Below, in pieces: positions 43,638 through 54,000 of a stretch of DNA of 64,000 nt. The stretch comes from Bacteroides acidifaciens (GTDB lineage Bacteria > Bacteroidota > Bacteroidia > Bacteroidales > Bacteroidaceae). A program made the translations under genes and the position numbers. Position 1 is the first letter of the stretch; every line of letters begins with the position of its first letter. The stretch is from contig NZ_CAEUHO010000005.1 in assembly GCF_903181435.1 (NCBI RefSeq), positions 480,649-544,648 on the forward strand. Direction: 5' to 3'. The notes below the pieces were generated by a model, which saw nothing but the letters and a program-made list of their open reading frames with translations, was not told where the DNA came from and searched no databases.

Positions 43638-45752
43638 TTATTGATTGTTATTAGTAACTTGTTGATCTTCGATAGAATCAAAACCCTTTTTTTGTTGTTT
43701 TATAGAATTGATTAATTGTACTCTATCCGGTAAGGAAGTGCGATATTTATCTATATATAGTCCGCATTTCTCTAATTGGTATTCTGTTATAGAGCTAACT
43801 CTCGGAATATTTTTCAGGCTTTTTAGAATAGATATTTCTCGGAATTTTAAGTTGGGAATAACCAAGTCTGTATTACTGCCGAAGTATGAATATTGAAAAT
43901 CTTCATCTTTCCCTTCTTTTCGTAATCCGCAACGGCAGTTGATAAATGTGTTATCTGCTATGCTGTTATTAATGGGTAATTCCAGATGGTCGGTTTGTAA
44001 AAATGTACTTATGCCTGGGAAGATGTTGTCCCAGTTGCCTTTGTTAATACGAAAAACATCGAACAAATGGGTGAATTCAGGATTTTGTGCATTATAATTT
44101 CGTTTTTTTCCACGGGCATCAATACTTATGCCTGCTGCACTACAATCAAAATATAGATTATCGTGAACGTAATTGCAGTGGCCTCCTCCTATAATGGTAC
44201 CGGAAACGACTTGATGAACTATGTTTTTATAAATTGAGTCCCCCGCATGTCCATCATCTGCATACAATGCATTAGCTCGTGGTGAATGATGAATAAAATT
44301 GTGGCGTAAGACGTTGCCTCGTGAAGTCCAGTCCCAACGACTATAAAAGGCTCCGACATCACCTGTGACCTGAGCTATGTCGAACACTTCATTATATTCT
44401 AGGATGTTGTTGTTTCCTCCATAAATAAAGGCTGCATGGGGAGCGTTGTGTACCATATTGTGCCGGACGGTAATTCCCACTGCATTGCCTTCTGTTATGC
44501 CGATTCCTGTAGTAAAGGCTCCCAGTTTTACAGCAGGAGCATAACTGCGCTGTATTTCACCAAAACGGGTAAAATAATTGTTCTCTATTAAGTGTTTGCA
44601 AGCAATCAGATTTTTTCGGTCACCTCCTGATACCTCAATACAGGTGCGACCGATATATTCAAAGTTGTTGCTTTGTATTCTATTTTGTTTTCCTCCCTGA
44701 ATGATTAATGCGTCTCCTAATATATTTTTGAAGTTACATCCGGCAATCAGACATTCTGTGGCATTTTTTATGATGACGCCATCGCCTAAATGATTTTTGA
44801 AGGAGATATTTTCTATTTTTATATGATTTGAATTTATAATGTTAATCAATGGGGTAGTGTCTGATACAATACTCAACAAGTTTTCATCGAAATGTTCGGG
44901 AGGGAAAAGATATAATTTTTGAGTTGTAAAATCAATGCACCATTCTCCCGGCTGATCTATTTCTTCGAGAAGGTTCTCTACATAATATTCTTCTTTTCCC
45001 GAACCGTACGGACGGTGATATTTGGAACCGATGCCGCCAAATATGCCTACATCTTTTCCTGCCTTTGTTTCTATCCCTACGCTGTGAGTGACAGTTTGTT
45101 TGTTCGGGTCTATTTCCTTTATACGTACAGTCCAGGCCTGCCAGGGGATACGCCAGTATCCTGTAAACCATAGACCGTTTTTGACGGCATTCACCCATTT
45201 GCCGTGTTCCGGATCACTATATTCAAAAGTACCTCCCTGTTCGTTTGTTCCGAAATTGTCCAATACCCTTTTCATATATAGATAACCTTTGTTGGGATAA
45301 CGCGAAAGAGGGAGTAGCTCATTGTTGTAAATGAGTTGTGGAAAGTTCTTCCGCTCTTTCATTAAATCGGGAAAAAACGAAACATTGATACCTATTTCCG
45401 ATAAGTCTATCTCCATAATAATACCTTGAGCATTCGGGTGAACTCTGCTTTTTGTTTGAGTATCTTTGACAGGTCTCAGTTTTCCTTTCAAGGGTTTATC
45501 ACATCGCAACTGTACCTTTCCCGGATTTTTACCTTTTATTATTATCCCTTTCTTACAGTTTTTTATATCTATGCTTTTATGAAGGATATAGTCTCCGTCA
45601 TGAAGTAAAATGGAGTTTCCGTTCATAGATGCTTTTTCGATGGCTGCTTGTATGCCCCTCTCTCCTTGGAGTGGAGAAAGCTGGATAATACTTTGCCCCC
45701 GGCTGGGAAAGGAAAACGTACAGGCTAATAATAAGATCAGTAAATGTTTCAT
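43638..45752 (-). CDS. Right-handed beta-helix protein (GH141-like)
   Basis: A 704-residue exported protein with signal peptide MKHLLILLLACTFSFPSRG. An N-terminal pectate-lyase-like start (GIQAAIEKASMNGNSILLHD) and a mixed beta region (ELLPLSRYPNKGYLYMKR) are followed by many parallel beta-helix turns (IKIENISFKNHLGDGVIIKN, NRIQSNNFEYIGRTCIEVSG, NNILEYNEVFDIAQVTGDVG). The combination of ARYPN-type segment and helix with VGAFYSRWDW resembles GH141, which includes an alpha-L-fucosidase and a xylanase; assignment is tentative. First gene of the four-gene minus operon. Confidence 0.75.
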   Translation of the reverse strand: MKHLLILLLACTFSFPSRGQSIIQLSPLQGERGIQAAIEKASMNGNSILLHDGDYILHKSIDIKNCKKGIIIKGKNPGKVQLRCDKPLKGKLRPVKDTQTKSRVHPNAQGIIMEIDLSEIGINVSFFPDLMKERKNFPQLIYNNELLPLSRYPNKGYLYMKRVLDNFGTNEQGGTFEYSDPEHGKWVNAVKNGLWFTGYWRIPWQAWTVRIKEIDPNKQTVTHSVGIETKAGKDVGIFGGIGSKYHRPYGSGKEEYYVENLLEEIDQPGEWCIDFTTQKLYLFPPEHFDENLLSIVSDTTPLINIINSNHIKIENISFKNHLGDGVIIKNATECLIAGCNFKNILGDALIIQGGKQNRIQSNNFEYIGRTCIEVSGGDRKNLIACKHLIENNYFTRFGEIQRSYAPAVKLGAFTTGIGITEGNAVGITVRHNMVHNAPHAAFIYGGNNNILEYNEVFDIAQVTGDVGAFYSRWDWTSRGNVLRHNFIHHSPRANALYADDGHAGDSIYKNIVHQVVSGTIIGGGHCNYVHDNLYFDCSAAGISIDARGKKRNYNAQNPEFTHLFDVFRINKGNWDNIFPGISTFLQTDHLELPINNSIADNTFINCRCGLRKEGKDEDFQYSYFGSNTDLVIPNLKFREISILKSLKNIPRVSSITEYQLEKCGLYIDKYRTSLPDRVQLINSIKQQKKGFDSIEDQQVTNNNQ

Positions 45753-45781
45753 TATATTGATTGTTGAAAATAGAATAAGTG

Positions 45782-45789
45782 CAAAAGTA
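45782..45789 (-). promoter_or_regulatory. -7 box for the minus-strand PUL operon
   Basis: TACTTTTG on the minus strand, 29 bp before the beta-helix gene. The 340-bp divergent gap (45753-46092) must also hold the regulator-binding site; no clear repeat was seen. Confidence 0.55.
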
Positions 45790-46034
45790 CCGTGATTTAG
45801 CCAATCTTTTTAATAATGGCATTTCAAAATATATGAGATTTGTTTCATGAGTTATTCGAAGTATTTTATATTATTGCAGAAAATATGAAAAACATGACGG
45901 TTGAGACTGACATAAATCATTCGAATTTGCGTATCATGTAACATGTATTATATAAATGTAACCAGTGTTGTAATGAAGATGCTATTCTCATACATTTTGA
46001 AGCATGAGTATTAATTGCCGTGCTGTCTAATGCC

Positions 46035-46042
46035 TAATTTTG
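46035..46042 (+). promoter_or_regulatory. -7 box for susC-susD
   Basis: TAATTTTG (TAnnTTTG), 50 bp before the SusC start, followed by an AT-rich leader. Confidence 0.6.
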
Positions 46043-46092
46043 CATCCGTAGTTAAACAATACTAAGTAACCTTTATTAAATTTTTAATTATT

Positions 46093-49000
46093 ATGAATTC
46101 ATTTACACGCATTGGATTACGATCTCGGTTCCTGTTGGTGCTGATGATTGGACTTATTTTACCGACATTGTCTGTTTGGGGACAGAATGCAACAATTACT
46201 GGTAAGGTCGTTGATCCCAAAGGAGAGCCTCTTGTAGGTGTTTCGGTCTTAGAACAAGGTACAACGAATGGTACTGTTACTGATATGAATGGTCGGTATA
46301 GTATTGTTGTTCAGAAAGACTCTTCTCCTCTTCGATTTAGTTATATGGGGTTTGATAATCAGGAAATTGTTCCGGGAAAACGTCGGGTTGTCGATGTCAC
46401 ATTGACAGAAAACTCAGTGGTGATTGATGATGTGGTGGTGATTGCCTATGGAACTAAGAAACGCCGTGACATGATAGGGTCTGTTTCTAAAATTAAAAGT
46501 GATGAAATGTCGCTGATGCAAGGTGGTCGTTTTGAGAATTCTTTGCAGGGGCTGGCTTCTGGTGTACAAGTTGTGAATGACGGTATGCCGGGTAGTACTC
46601 CACAGATAAAGATTCGCGGTATCGGTTCTATTGCATCGGGGAGTGATCCGCTTTGGGTGGTTGACGGTATTGTAGGTGGCGGTTCTACGATGGTGAACTC
46701 CAATGATATTGAATCAATAGAAGTATTGAAAGATGCTGCTGCAACCGCAATTTATGGTTCCCGCGGTGCGAATGGTGTGATCATTGTTACAACGAAGAAG
46801 GGAAAAAAAGGAGGACTTAAATTTGACGTTCGTTATGAAGGCGGTATTACTCCTATCACTAATTCAGATTTAGGACTGGCCAGTACGAAGACATACTTTG
46901 ATATAATGGATGAGGCTCGTGCTAATGTGGGATTAAATCCGCTTGACCCACAGAAAGATATTATCGAACCGTATTATTCCAATTGGATTTCTCCGATAAC
47001 TCGTGAGGAAGCTATGAATACGGATATGGACTGGGTTGATTTAGTGACTCGTATGGGACATTTTCACGATATAAACGTGGCCTTGAATCAAGGAGGAGAG
47101 AACTCAACGACTTATGCGTCTGTTAATTACCGCTCTGACGAGTCCAGCTTGAAAGGGCTGAGCATGAATGCGGTCAGTGCACGTTTGAATAGTGAATTTA
47201 AGAAAGGAATTGTGACTTTGGGAACTCAGTCTTTTCTGAAGTTCGACCGTAAAAAATCGACGAATAAATGGGCGATAGTTTCTGATAAGTTTCCGTGGCG
47301 CAAAGTGTATGATCCGGAAGACCCTACAGGGTATTGGAATCCACAAATGGCGGATGGGCATCCGACAGCTACCCTTGACAACGATTATCAGTTGAGTACA
47401 GGTGAGAATTTTAGTTTCCGCACAACATTATATATGGATGTTAACCTGAAGTGGATAAAAGGGCTCTCAGTTCGTGCAGATGCAAGTTATGGGTATGGAT
47501 TGGCACAAAGTGATTATTGGTTGTCCGGCTTGATTACGAATACTGGCAATGTAGATGGTAACCAAGGTAATAAAAGCAAGAAAACGACTAAGTCCCAACA
47601 ATATCATGCTTTTGCCAAATATAACCGTGAATGGACGGATCATGGTTTGGATATTGTAACGGGTATTGAAGCAAATAGGAGTTATACGGATAATGCTGTT
47701 GTTGCCGGTAAAAACTTGAGTGGTGAGTTTCAGGAACCCAAGATCATTGGTACAATGCTGGGAAATAACAGTGCTTATATAGGTGGTGAGAGTTACACAT
47801 TCAGTTTCTTTAACCGTATCGATTATAAGTTCAAACAACGTTATTTACTTGGAGCATCTTTTGTACGCGAAGGCTCATCTAAGTTTGTGAAAGAAAATCG
47901 TTTTGGAGACTTCTATTCAGTTTCAGGTGGTTGGATTATTTCTGATGAGGCTTTTATGCGTAATGCCGGTTTTATTTCATTGTTGAAGTTACGTGGTAGC
48001 TATGGAGAGACAGGTAATCAGAACATTCCTTCGGAAGTGACGAAGAATTCGTATAGTATAAAGAGCAAGCAATATTACAATAATATGCAGAATATGTTCT
48101 TATGGAATATTGCTAATAAAGCAGCTAAATGGGAGAAAAACAAAAGTATTGACTTGGGACTTGATTATGCGCTGTTCGATAATAAAGTGAATGGTTCTAT
48201 TGCCTATTACCGTCGTACGACAAGTGACATGTTGATGCGTGTGCAATTACCCGCATCCGCCGGTATCACCAATAGCGGCGGTAATGCTGACAATAATTCT
48301 ATGTGGGCCAATGTTGGTTCGATGTATAACCAGGGATTTGAATTTGATATTAATGTTACTTTGGTCAAGAAAGACTTTGAATGGAACATGAACTATAACT
48401 TGACGACAAATATGAATAAAGTGACAGCACTTGATGCAAGTGTGGATGCAAAAGGAACCGGTATCATCAATACACGTCCGGGAGCGATCACGAAGAAAGA
48501 TCTGGCTTTGGGTACTTATTTTATGGCTGAATGGGCAGGAGTTGATCCGGAGAAAGGTATCGGCATGATTTATGAAATAGATCTTGACCGTTACAATAAG
48601 ACCGGTGAGACTGTGAAAACCGGAAGATTGATTCCCGCTACTCAATCAAACGTAAATAAACATCGTATAATTCAGGAAGGTAAAACGGCTCTTCCGAAAG
48701 TTTATATGGGCTGGACAAATAACTTTAAATATAAGGCATTCGATTTATCATTTATGTTCTATCTCTCATTAGGCAGTTATACCTTTAATTATCACAGATA
48801 TACAAAATCATTTGTAGGAGATGGACGTAATAATGTGACTGCTGATATTTATGAGAACTCATGGAAGAAACCGGGAGATATTGCAGAGTATCCGCAACTT
48901 CGTTGGCAAGATAAATATAATTATGATGACAATGGAAATGACAAGCAAAATGTAACTTATATAAAACATGATGCCGGTCACACCAAGTATCTGGAGAAAA

Positions 49001-49254
49001 GTGCTTATTTACGTTTGCGTAATTTGACTTTAGGATATACACTTCCACAAAGAATCTGCTCGAAAATAAATATTGATGCTTTAAGAGTGTATGTCTCAGC
49101 TGTCAACCTTTTCACCATTACTTCATTTAATGGCTATGACCCTGAAGTAAGAGTAAAGAATCAAACAGGCGCCAATGCGCAGGGAGCTGTATTCTCCGGT
49201 AGTGAAATGCCGCAGACCCGTATATTCTCCGCAGGTATTAACTTTAAATTTTAA
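46093..49254 (+). CDS. SusC/RagA-family TonB-linked transporter
   Basis: A 1053-residue outer-membrane glycan importer. Signal peptide to about residue 30, carboxypeptidase-like domain (ITGKVVDPKGEPLVGVSVLE, GTVTDMNGRYSI), TonB box VVIDDVVVIAYGT, plug with GMPGSTPQIKIRGIGSI and DAAATAIYGSRGANGVIIVT, and a barrel ending TRIFSAGINFKF. The length is typical. It pairs with SusD 16 bp downstream; together they capture and import oligosaccharides released at the cell surface. Confidence 0.97.
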   Translation: MNSFTRIGLRSRFLLVLMIGLILPTLSVWGQNATITGKVVDPKGEPLVGVSVLEQGTTNGTVTDMNGRYSIVVQKDSSPLRFSYMGFDNQEIVPGKRRVVDVTLTENSVVIDDVVVIAYGTKKRRDMIGSVSKIKSDEMSLMQGGRFENSLQGLASGVQVVNDGMPGSTPQIKIRGIGSIASGSDPLWVVDGIVGGGSTMVNSNDIESIEVLKDAAATAIYGSRGANGVIIVTTKKGKKGGLKFDVRYEGGITPITNSDLGLASTKTYFDIMDEARANVGLNPLDPQKDIIEPYYSNWISPITREEAMNTDMDWVDLVTRMGHFHDINVALNQGGENSTTYASVNYRSDESSLKGLSMNAVSARLNSEFKKGIVTLGTQSFLKFDRKKSTNKWAIVSDKFPWRKVYDPEDPTGYWNPQMADGHPTATLDNDYQLSTGENFSFRTTLYMDVNLKWIKGLSVRADASYGYGLAQSDYWLSGLITNTGNVDGNQGNKSKKTTKSQQYHAFAKYNREWTDHGLDIVTGIEANRSYTDNAVVAGKNLSGEFQEPKIIGTMLGNNSAYIGGESYTFSFFNRIDYKFKQRYLLGASFVREGSSKFVKENRFGDFYSVSGGWIISDEAFMRNAGFISLLKLRGSYGETGNQNIPSEVTKNSYSIKSKQYYNNMQNMFLWNIANKAAKWEKNKSIDLGLDYALFDNKVNGSIAYYRRTTSDMLMRVQLPASAGITNSGGNADNNSMWANVGSMYNQGFEFDINVTLVKKDFEWNMNYNLTTNMNKVTALDASVDAKGTGIINTRPGAITKKDLALGTYFMAEWAGVDPEKGIGMIYEIDLDRYNKTGETVKTGRLIPATQSNVNKHRIIQEGKTALPKVYMGWTNNFKYKAFDLSFMFYLSLGSYTFNYHRYTKSFVGDGRNNVTADIYENSWKKPGDIAEYPQLRWQDKYNYDDNGNDKQNVTYIKHDAGHTKYLEKSAYLRLRNLTLGYTLPQRICSKINIDALRVYVSAVNLFTITSFNGYDPEVRVKNQTGANAQGAVFSGSEMPQTRIFSAGINFKF

Positions 49255-49270
49255 TTAAATATTTGATAGT

Positions 49271-50986
49271 ATGAAAGCGATAAAAAATATGATGATAGCC
49301 TTATCCGGTATTGCACTTTTTGCTTCCTGTGATATGGATAAATTTTTTGAACTGGATCGTCCGGAATCTAATCCTTGGTTATCGGTTGATGATTTGGAAT
49401 ATTCTGTTGCTGATCCTTATAATACTCTTTTTCAGAATCCTAACTGGCAGGCACCTATCGGTATTATCCCTTATTATCAGGAACTGGTAGCAGATTTGTC
49501 TACGGTTAATCCGCAAGGGGCTTATGAACAGGAAGCACTTTACTGGTATCCTCGTCAGATGTCTACCTTTGATGTAACAGGACAACAATTTGAGAAGACC
49601 TTTTCAATATTATATCGTTCTGTAACAGGAGCTACTTCTCCGTTGACTTATATTGAGGAGAAGGAGAAAAAAGGAGAGCCGATTTTTGTCAATATGACTG
49701 AAAATGATAAGAAGACGTTGGCACGTCAGACCGGAGAACTATATTTTATGAGAGGGTATACCTATTGGCTGATTAGCCGGGCTTTTGTTGCTCCTTACGA
49801 CCCGGCAGGCGGAGAGGGGAATAATCGTAAGTTCATTCCGTTAATCAATAGGCTTGATTATTCACAAGAGTCTGCACGCAATCCTTATATGGGAACTGTG
49901 AAAGAAGTGTATGATCAGATGTTGTCTGATTTTGTTAAAGCTAAAAATCTGATGCCTGAAGATTATTTTGTGCGTGGTCGTGCCAATAAATTTTCAGCTG
50001 CTATGATGTTGATGCGTGTAAAATGGTTAATGGGAGATAAAGACGGAGCATTGGAAGAAGCTGATTATGTGATTACTAAAGCGGAAGCCGGAGTAGCACC
50101 TTTTGATTTGACTGAAGAACCGATTGTTGCTTTTAACCGGAATGCCGAACAACAATATACAGTAGACCCAGTATCAAAGGAAGTTATGTTTGAGTGTGCG
50201 TTCACAGAAAGCAATCAGGGAAATAACGTAGCTATTCCGTTAGCTCGTATGTGTAAAACTGGTATTTATAATTTCAAGTCAAAGACATTTGATGCTAGTA
50301 ATAAATTATGGTTGGATGGAGCGCGTGGCAGTCAGAATTGGCAACATGGTGGTTGGGCTTGTGCTTACTGGAATCCTCGTTTAATTAAGTATATTGGCTG
50401 GGCGGTAACAGATGATCCTATGGATTTGACGAATTATGTTCCGAGTGCAGAAGCTTTGACTGATAAGAGATTTACTCAACTGCATTATTTCCTGAAAAAC
50501 TATACGGATGGAGGAGATAAAACCATACATGAAATGGCATATAACAAGACAAGATGGAATGCTTTTTGGAATGATAAGTATTATCGGGCTCCGTATGGGA
50601 AGTATTCCCAAGTACCGTTGATTCGTTTGGCGGAAGCATATCTGACACGTGCGACCTTAGTCCTTTCTAAGAATGTATCTCAAGCTTTAGGCGATGTGAA
50701 TAAGATTCGTCAACGTGCCGGATTGGCTCCTTTGAAGAATGTAACTGAAGCAGATATAGAAAAAGAAAGAATCAAAGAGTTTGGTTTTGAGAATGGAGAC
50801 CGCTTGCTTTATTTAGTAGCTATGCAAAAGACAATTGATGGGCAAAAAAGAAATCCGGGAGCTGTTTATGATAATCCGAATACTGATGGGGATCCGATTC
50901 CTGCGATGAATCCGCCTTACAGTACTATGTATGTGCCGTTGCCTTCCATTGAATATTTGTATTCAGGATCTTATCAACAACCTTAA
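49271..50986 (+). CDS. SusD/RagB-family nutrient-binding lipoprotein
   Basis: A 571-residue surface lipoprotein; lipobox ALFASC with Cys20 after MKAIKNMMIALSGI. TPR-like helices scaffold the glycan site: GELYFMRGYTYWLISRAF, YMGTVKEVYDQMLSDF, RANKFSAAMMLMRVKW. The C-terminal SusD motif IRLAEAYLTRATL and GDVNKIRQRAGL are present. It acts as a lid on the SusC barrel. A strong shared terminator follows. Confidence 0.96.
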   Translation: MKAIKNMMIALSGIALFASCDMDKFFELDRPESNPWLSVDDLEYSVADPYNTLFQNPNWQAPIGIIPYYQELVADLSTVNPQGAYEQEALYWYPRQMSTFDVTGQQFEKTFSILYRSVTGATSPLTYIEEKEKKGEPIFVNMTENDKKTLARQTGELYFMRGYTYWLISRAFVAPYDPAGGEGNNRKFIPLINRLDYSQESARNPYMGTVKEVYDQMLSDFVKAKNLMPEDYFVRGRANKFSAAMMLMRVKWLMGDKDGALEEADYVITKAEAGVAPFDLTEEPIVAFNRNAEQQYTVDPVSKEVMFECAFTESNQGNNVAIPLARMCKTGIYNFKSKTFDASNKLWLDGARGSQNWQHGGWACAYWNPRLIKYIGWAVTDDPMDLTNYVPSAEALTDKRFTQLHYFLKNYTDGGDKTIHEMAYNKTRWNAFWNDKYYRAPYGKYSQVPLIRLAEAYLTRATLVLSKNVSQALGDVNKIRQRAGLAPLKNVTEADIEKERIKEFGFENGDRLLYLVAMQKTIDGQKRNPGAVYDNPNTDGDPIPAMNPPYSTMYVPLPSIEYLYSGSYQQP

Positions 50987-51004
50987 AAGGGGAGGTTTTA
51001 AAGA

Positions 51005-51045
51005 AGAAGTGCCGCTATCGTAAAACATAGCGGCACTTCTTTTTG
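51005..51045. terminator. Bidirectional terminator between susD and the HTCS gene
   Basis: A 14-bp perfect stem AGAAGTGCCGCTAT / ATAGCGGCACTTCT with an 8-nt loop, T5 on the plus strand and A-rich on the other side, between convergent genes. Confidence 0.88.
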
Positions 51046-51057
51046 GTAATGACTCTG

Positions 51058-54000
51058 TTATTTCCTGTACTTCTTTATATATTCGGAAGGAGATAAGCCG
51101 TATTCTGTTTTGAAGCATTTTCCGAAATAAGATATTTCATTAAAACCGCATCGATAAGAAACTTCGGTCACTGTATATTCTGTGTTTTGAAGCATATCTA
51201 GTGAAGTTTTCAATCGTATGTCAAGGATGAGTTTACTAGGCGACATACCTGTTACGGCTTTGATCTTGCGATATACCTGTACGCGGCTCATACCGATTTC
51301 TTCACTGAATTGATCAATGGAGTAGGCTGGGTTTTCTATGTTTTTGTTTATTATTTCCATTACTTTTTTCATAAACTTTTCTTCCATGGCACTATAAACA
51401 GAAGTTTCTTTAGCTTCCTGTGGTTCTCTGTTGATGGATACCATTTCCGTTCCATATCGTTCTGCGAGTTTTTTCCGATTAATCAAAAGGTTGGCAACAC
51501 GTACAACCAACAATTCCGGATCGAATGGTTTCATGATATAATCGTCAGCTAATGATTCATAGCCTTCGCGCACTTGCGATGAAGTGACACGGGCTGTGAG
51601 CAATATAATCGGAATATGTGAAGTTATCATATTGTTTTTAGATAATCTTGTAAACTCAATACCGTCCATGTATGGAGTCATAATGTCACTGAGCACTAAA
51701 TCAGGTATTTGTTTTTGTTCTATTTCATAGCCTTCTTTACAATTTACGGCAGTATAGATATTATAGTATTTGCTGAGCAATGATACCAGGTAATTACGTA
51801 CATCCTCATTGTCTTCTATTATGAGCAGAGTCATTTCCTTGGGTGAAGTATTAGTCTGAGATATCTCGCAGGGATTGACATCTGTTGCAATAAGTGCTTC
51901 TACATCAGAATAAGCATGGGTGGATTTTACTATCTTGTCTTTGCTAAGTAGTTGGTTTTCGGTATAACTGTCTTTGCCTAATGGGAGAGTGAAAGACACG
52001 GTCATTCCATGCCCTTCTTTATTATCTATCCAAATACGTCCGCCATGGAGCTCAATGATACTTTTTGTCAGGTTCAGCCCAATTCCGCTTCCCAGCACTT
52101 TCTCACCTGCCTGGAAGAAAGCTTCGAATATACGGGGCATCATATTGGCAGGGATTCCGGAGCCGCTATCTTCTACTTTAATCAAAAGAATCTTTCCTGC
52201 GGGGAGAGTCAGATTTTCAGGCTTCTGAATATCTTCAGTATTGGTTTCCATACTTGAAATGATAATATATCCACCGCTGGGAGTATGCTTTAAAGAGTTA
52301 GAGAGCAGGTTAAAGAAAACCTTTTCCAATAGAATAGCATCAAACCAAGTGTCTGTTGAGGAGGTCGTATCATTAAATTCGATAGATATGTTTTTCTTTT
52401 CGGCAACAGGCGTAAATAATTTGATGATTTCAGGAATGTAAGTACCTAGATTGTAATTGCTGACGTGGAGTTGCATTTTCCCGGCTTCCAGCTTGTGAAA
52501 ATCCATTAAACGGTTTACCAGCCATAATAAACGTTGGGAATTACGGCTGATCAGCTCCAATGGTTGGCGATATGCTGGAGGCATATCTTCTTTATGCAAC
52601 AGATCTGTGAGCGGAGCTATGATTAAAGTCAGCGGAGTACGGAGCTCATGTGAGAAATTGGTGAACATTTGTACGCCCATATTGTGACTGATTTCAATAT
52701 TCTGTTTCTCCATCTGTTTTAACTGAAGATCCATTTTCAGTTGTGCTTCCCGGGTTTTATAACGTATGAACAGCATAATCATACTAATGGTGAATGCAAG
52801 ATAGAACAAATACGCATACCATGTTTTCCATAGAGGAGGAGTGACTGTAATTGATAATGAAGCATTTCCATTGCTCCATATACCGTCATTATTGCAAGCT
52901 CTTACTTTAAAAACATACTTACCCGGTGGGATATTAGTATAGTTAACGCTCCGTTCGTGTGTCGGTTCCGACCAACCCTTATCAAATCCTTCAAGCATAT
53001 AGGAAAATTTATTGTTGGAGGCAAACACATAACTAAGTGCGGAGAATTTGATTGTGAATGAGGTTTGGTTGTATTTTAATTTGATTTTCTGATTTGAGAT
53101 ATTTACCCATTGCGCAGTTTTATTATCTTCCAGATAATCTGCCCAAATTCTCATTTTTGTAATATATACGGGGGGGATGAATGTATTTTGTTTAATTAAT
53201 TGGGGATTAAATGAAAGGAAATGATTATTTCCACCGACATAAAAAATGTTGGATGAACTTTTCAGGCAAGCGTGTAAATTGGTTTCCAGCAAAGAATATC
53301 CATTTTTATTATCCCAGTTAGTGAAAGTCTCTGATTTGGGGTCAAAACATGACATGCCTTTTAAAGTAGAAACCCATAATTTACCGTTATTATCGGCCAC
53401 AATACTGTTGATAGCATTATTGGGAAGACCGTTTTCTTCATTATATATCGTGAAACTTTCTTTGATATTATTATATAATCCTATGCCTCCGCCATAAGTT
53501 CCTATCCATAAATTTTCCGATATATCAGTATACAGCGTACTGACATGATTGCTTGGCAGGAATTGTTCCGGACTTTTTTCTTCACTTCCAAAATGTTTTA
53601 ATTCATGAGTCTGTGTGTGATAGCGGTATAGACCGGCTGCACGAGTTCCCATCCATATATAAGGTCCTATAGCTTTTAAATCTTGTACATTGATGATAGA
53701 AAGTTCTGTGGCACGACCTTTTACTGGAAAAGACTCTTCCAATTGGTTGTTCTCCATGTGGTAACGTAATACGGGGCTGTCTACTCCTAAAGCAATCCAA
53801 TAAATATTATCAGTACCTTTGGCAATACATCTTACTTGATTATAAGGGAAATTGGGTATCTCTTTTATTATGCGGCGGGTTTCCATATCATAGAGATATA
53901 GTCCGCAATAATAAATACTAATCCATAAAAGATGATTTCCTTCTTTCTGTATATACTTTACCTCATTGTTTGTTACCGAGCGTGGAACATGAAGCGGGCA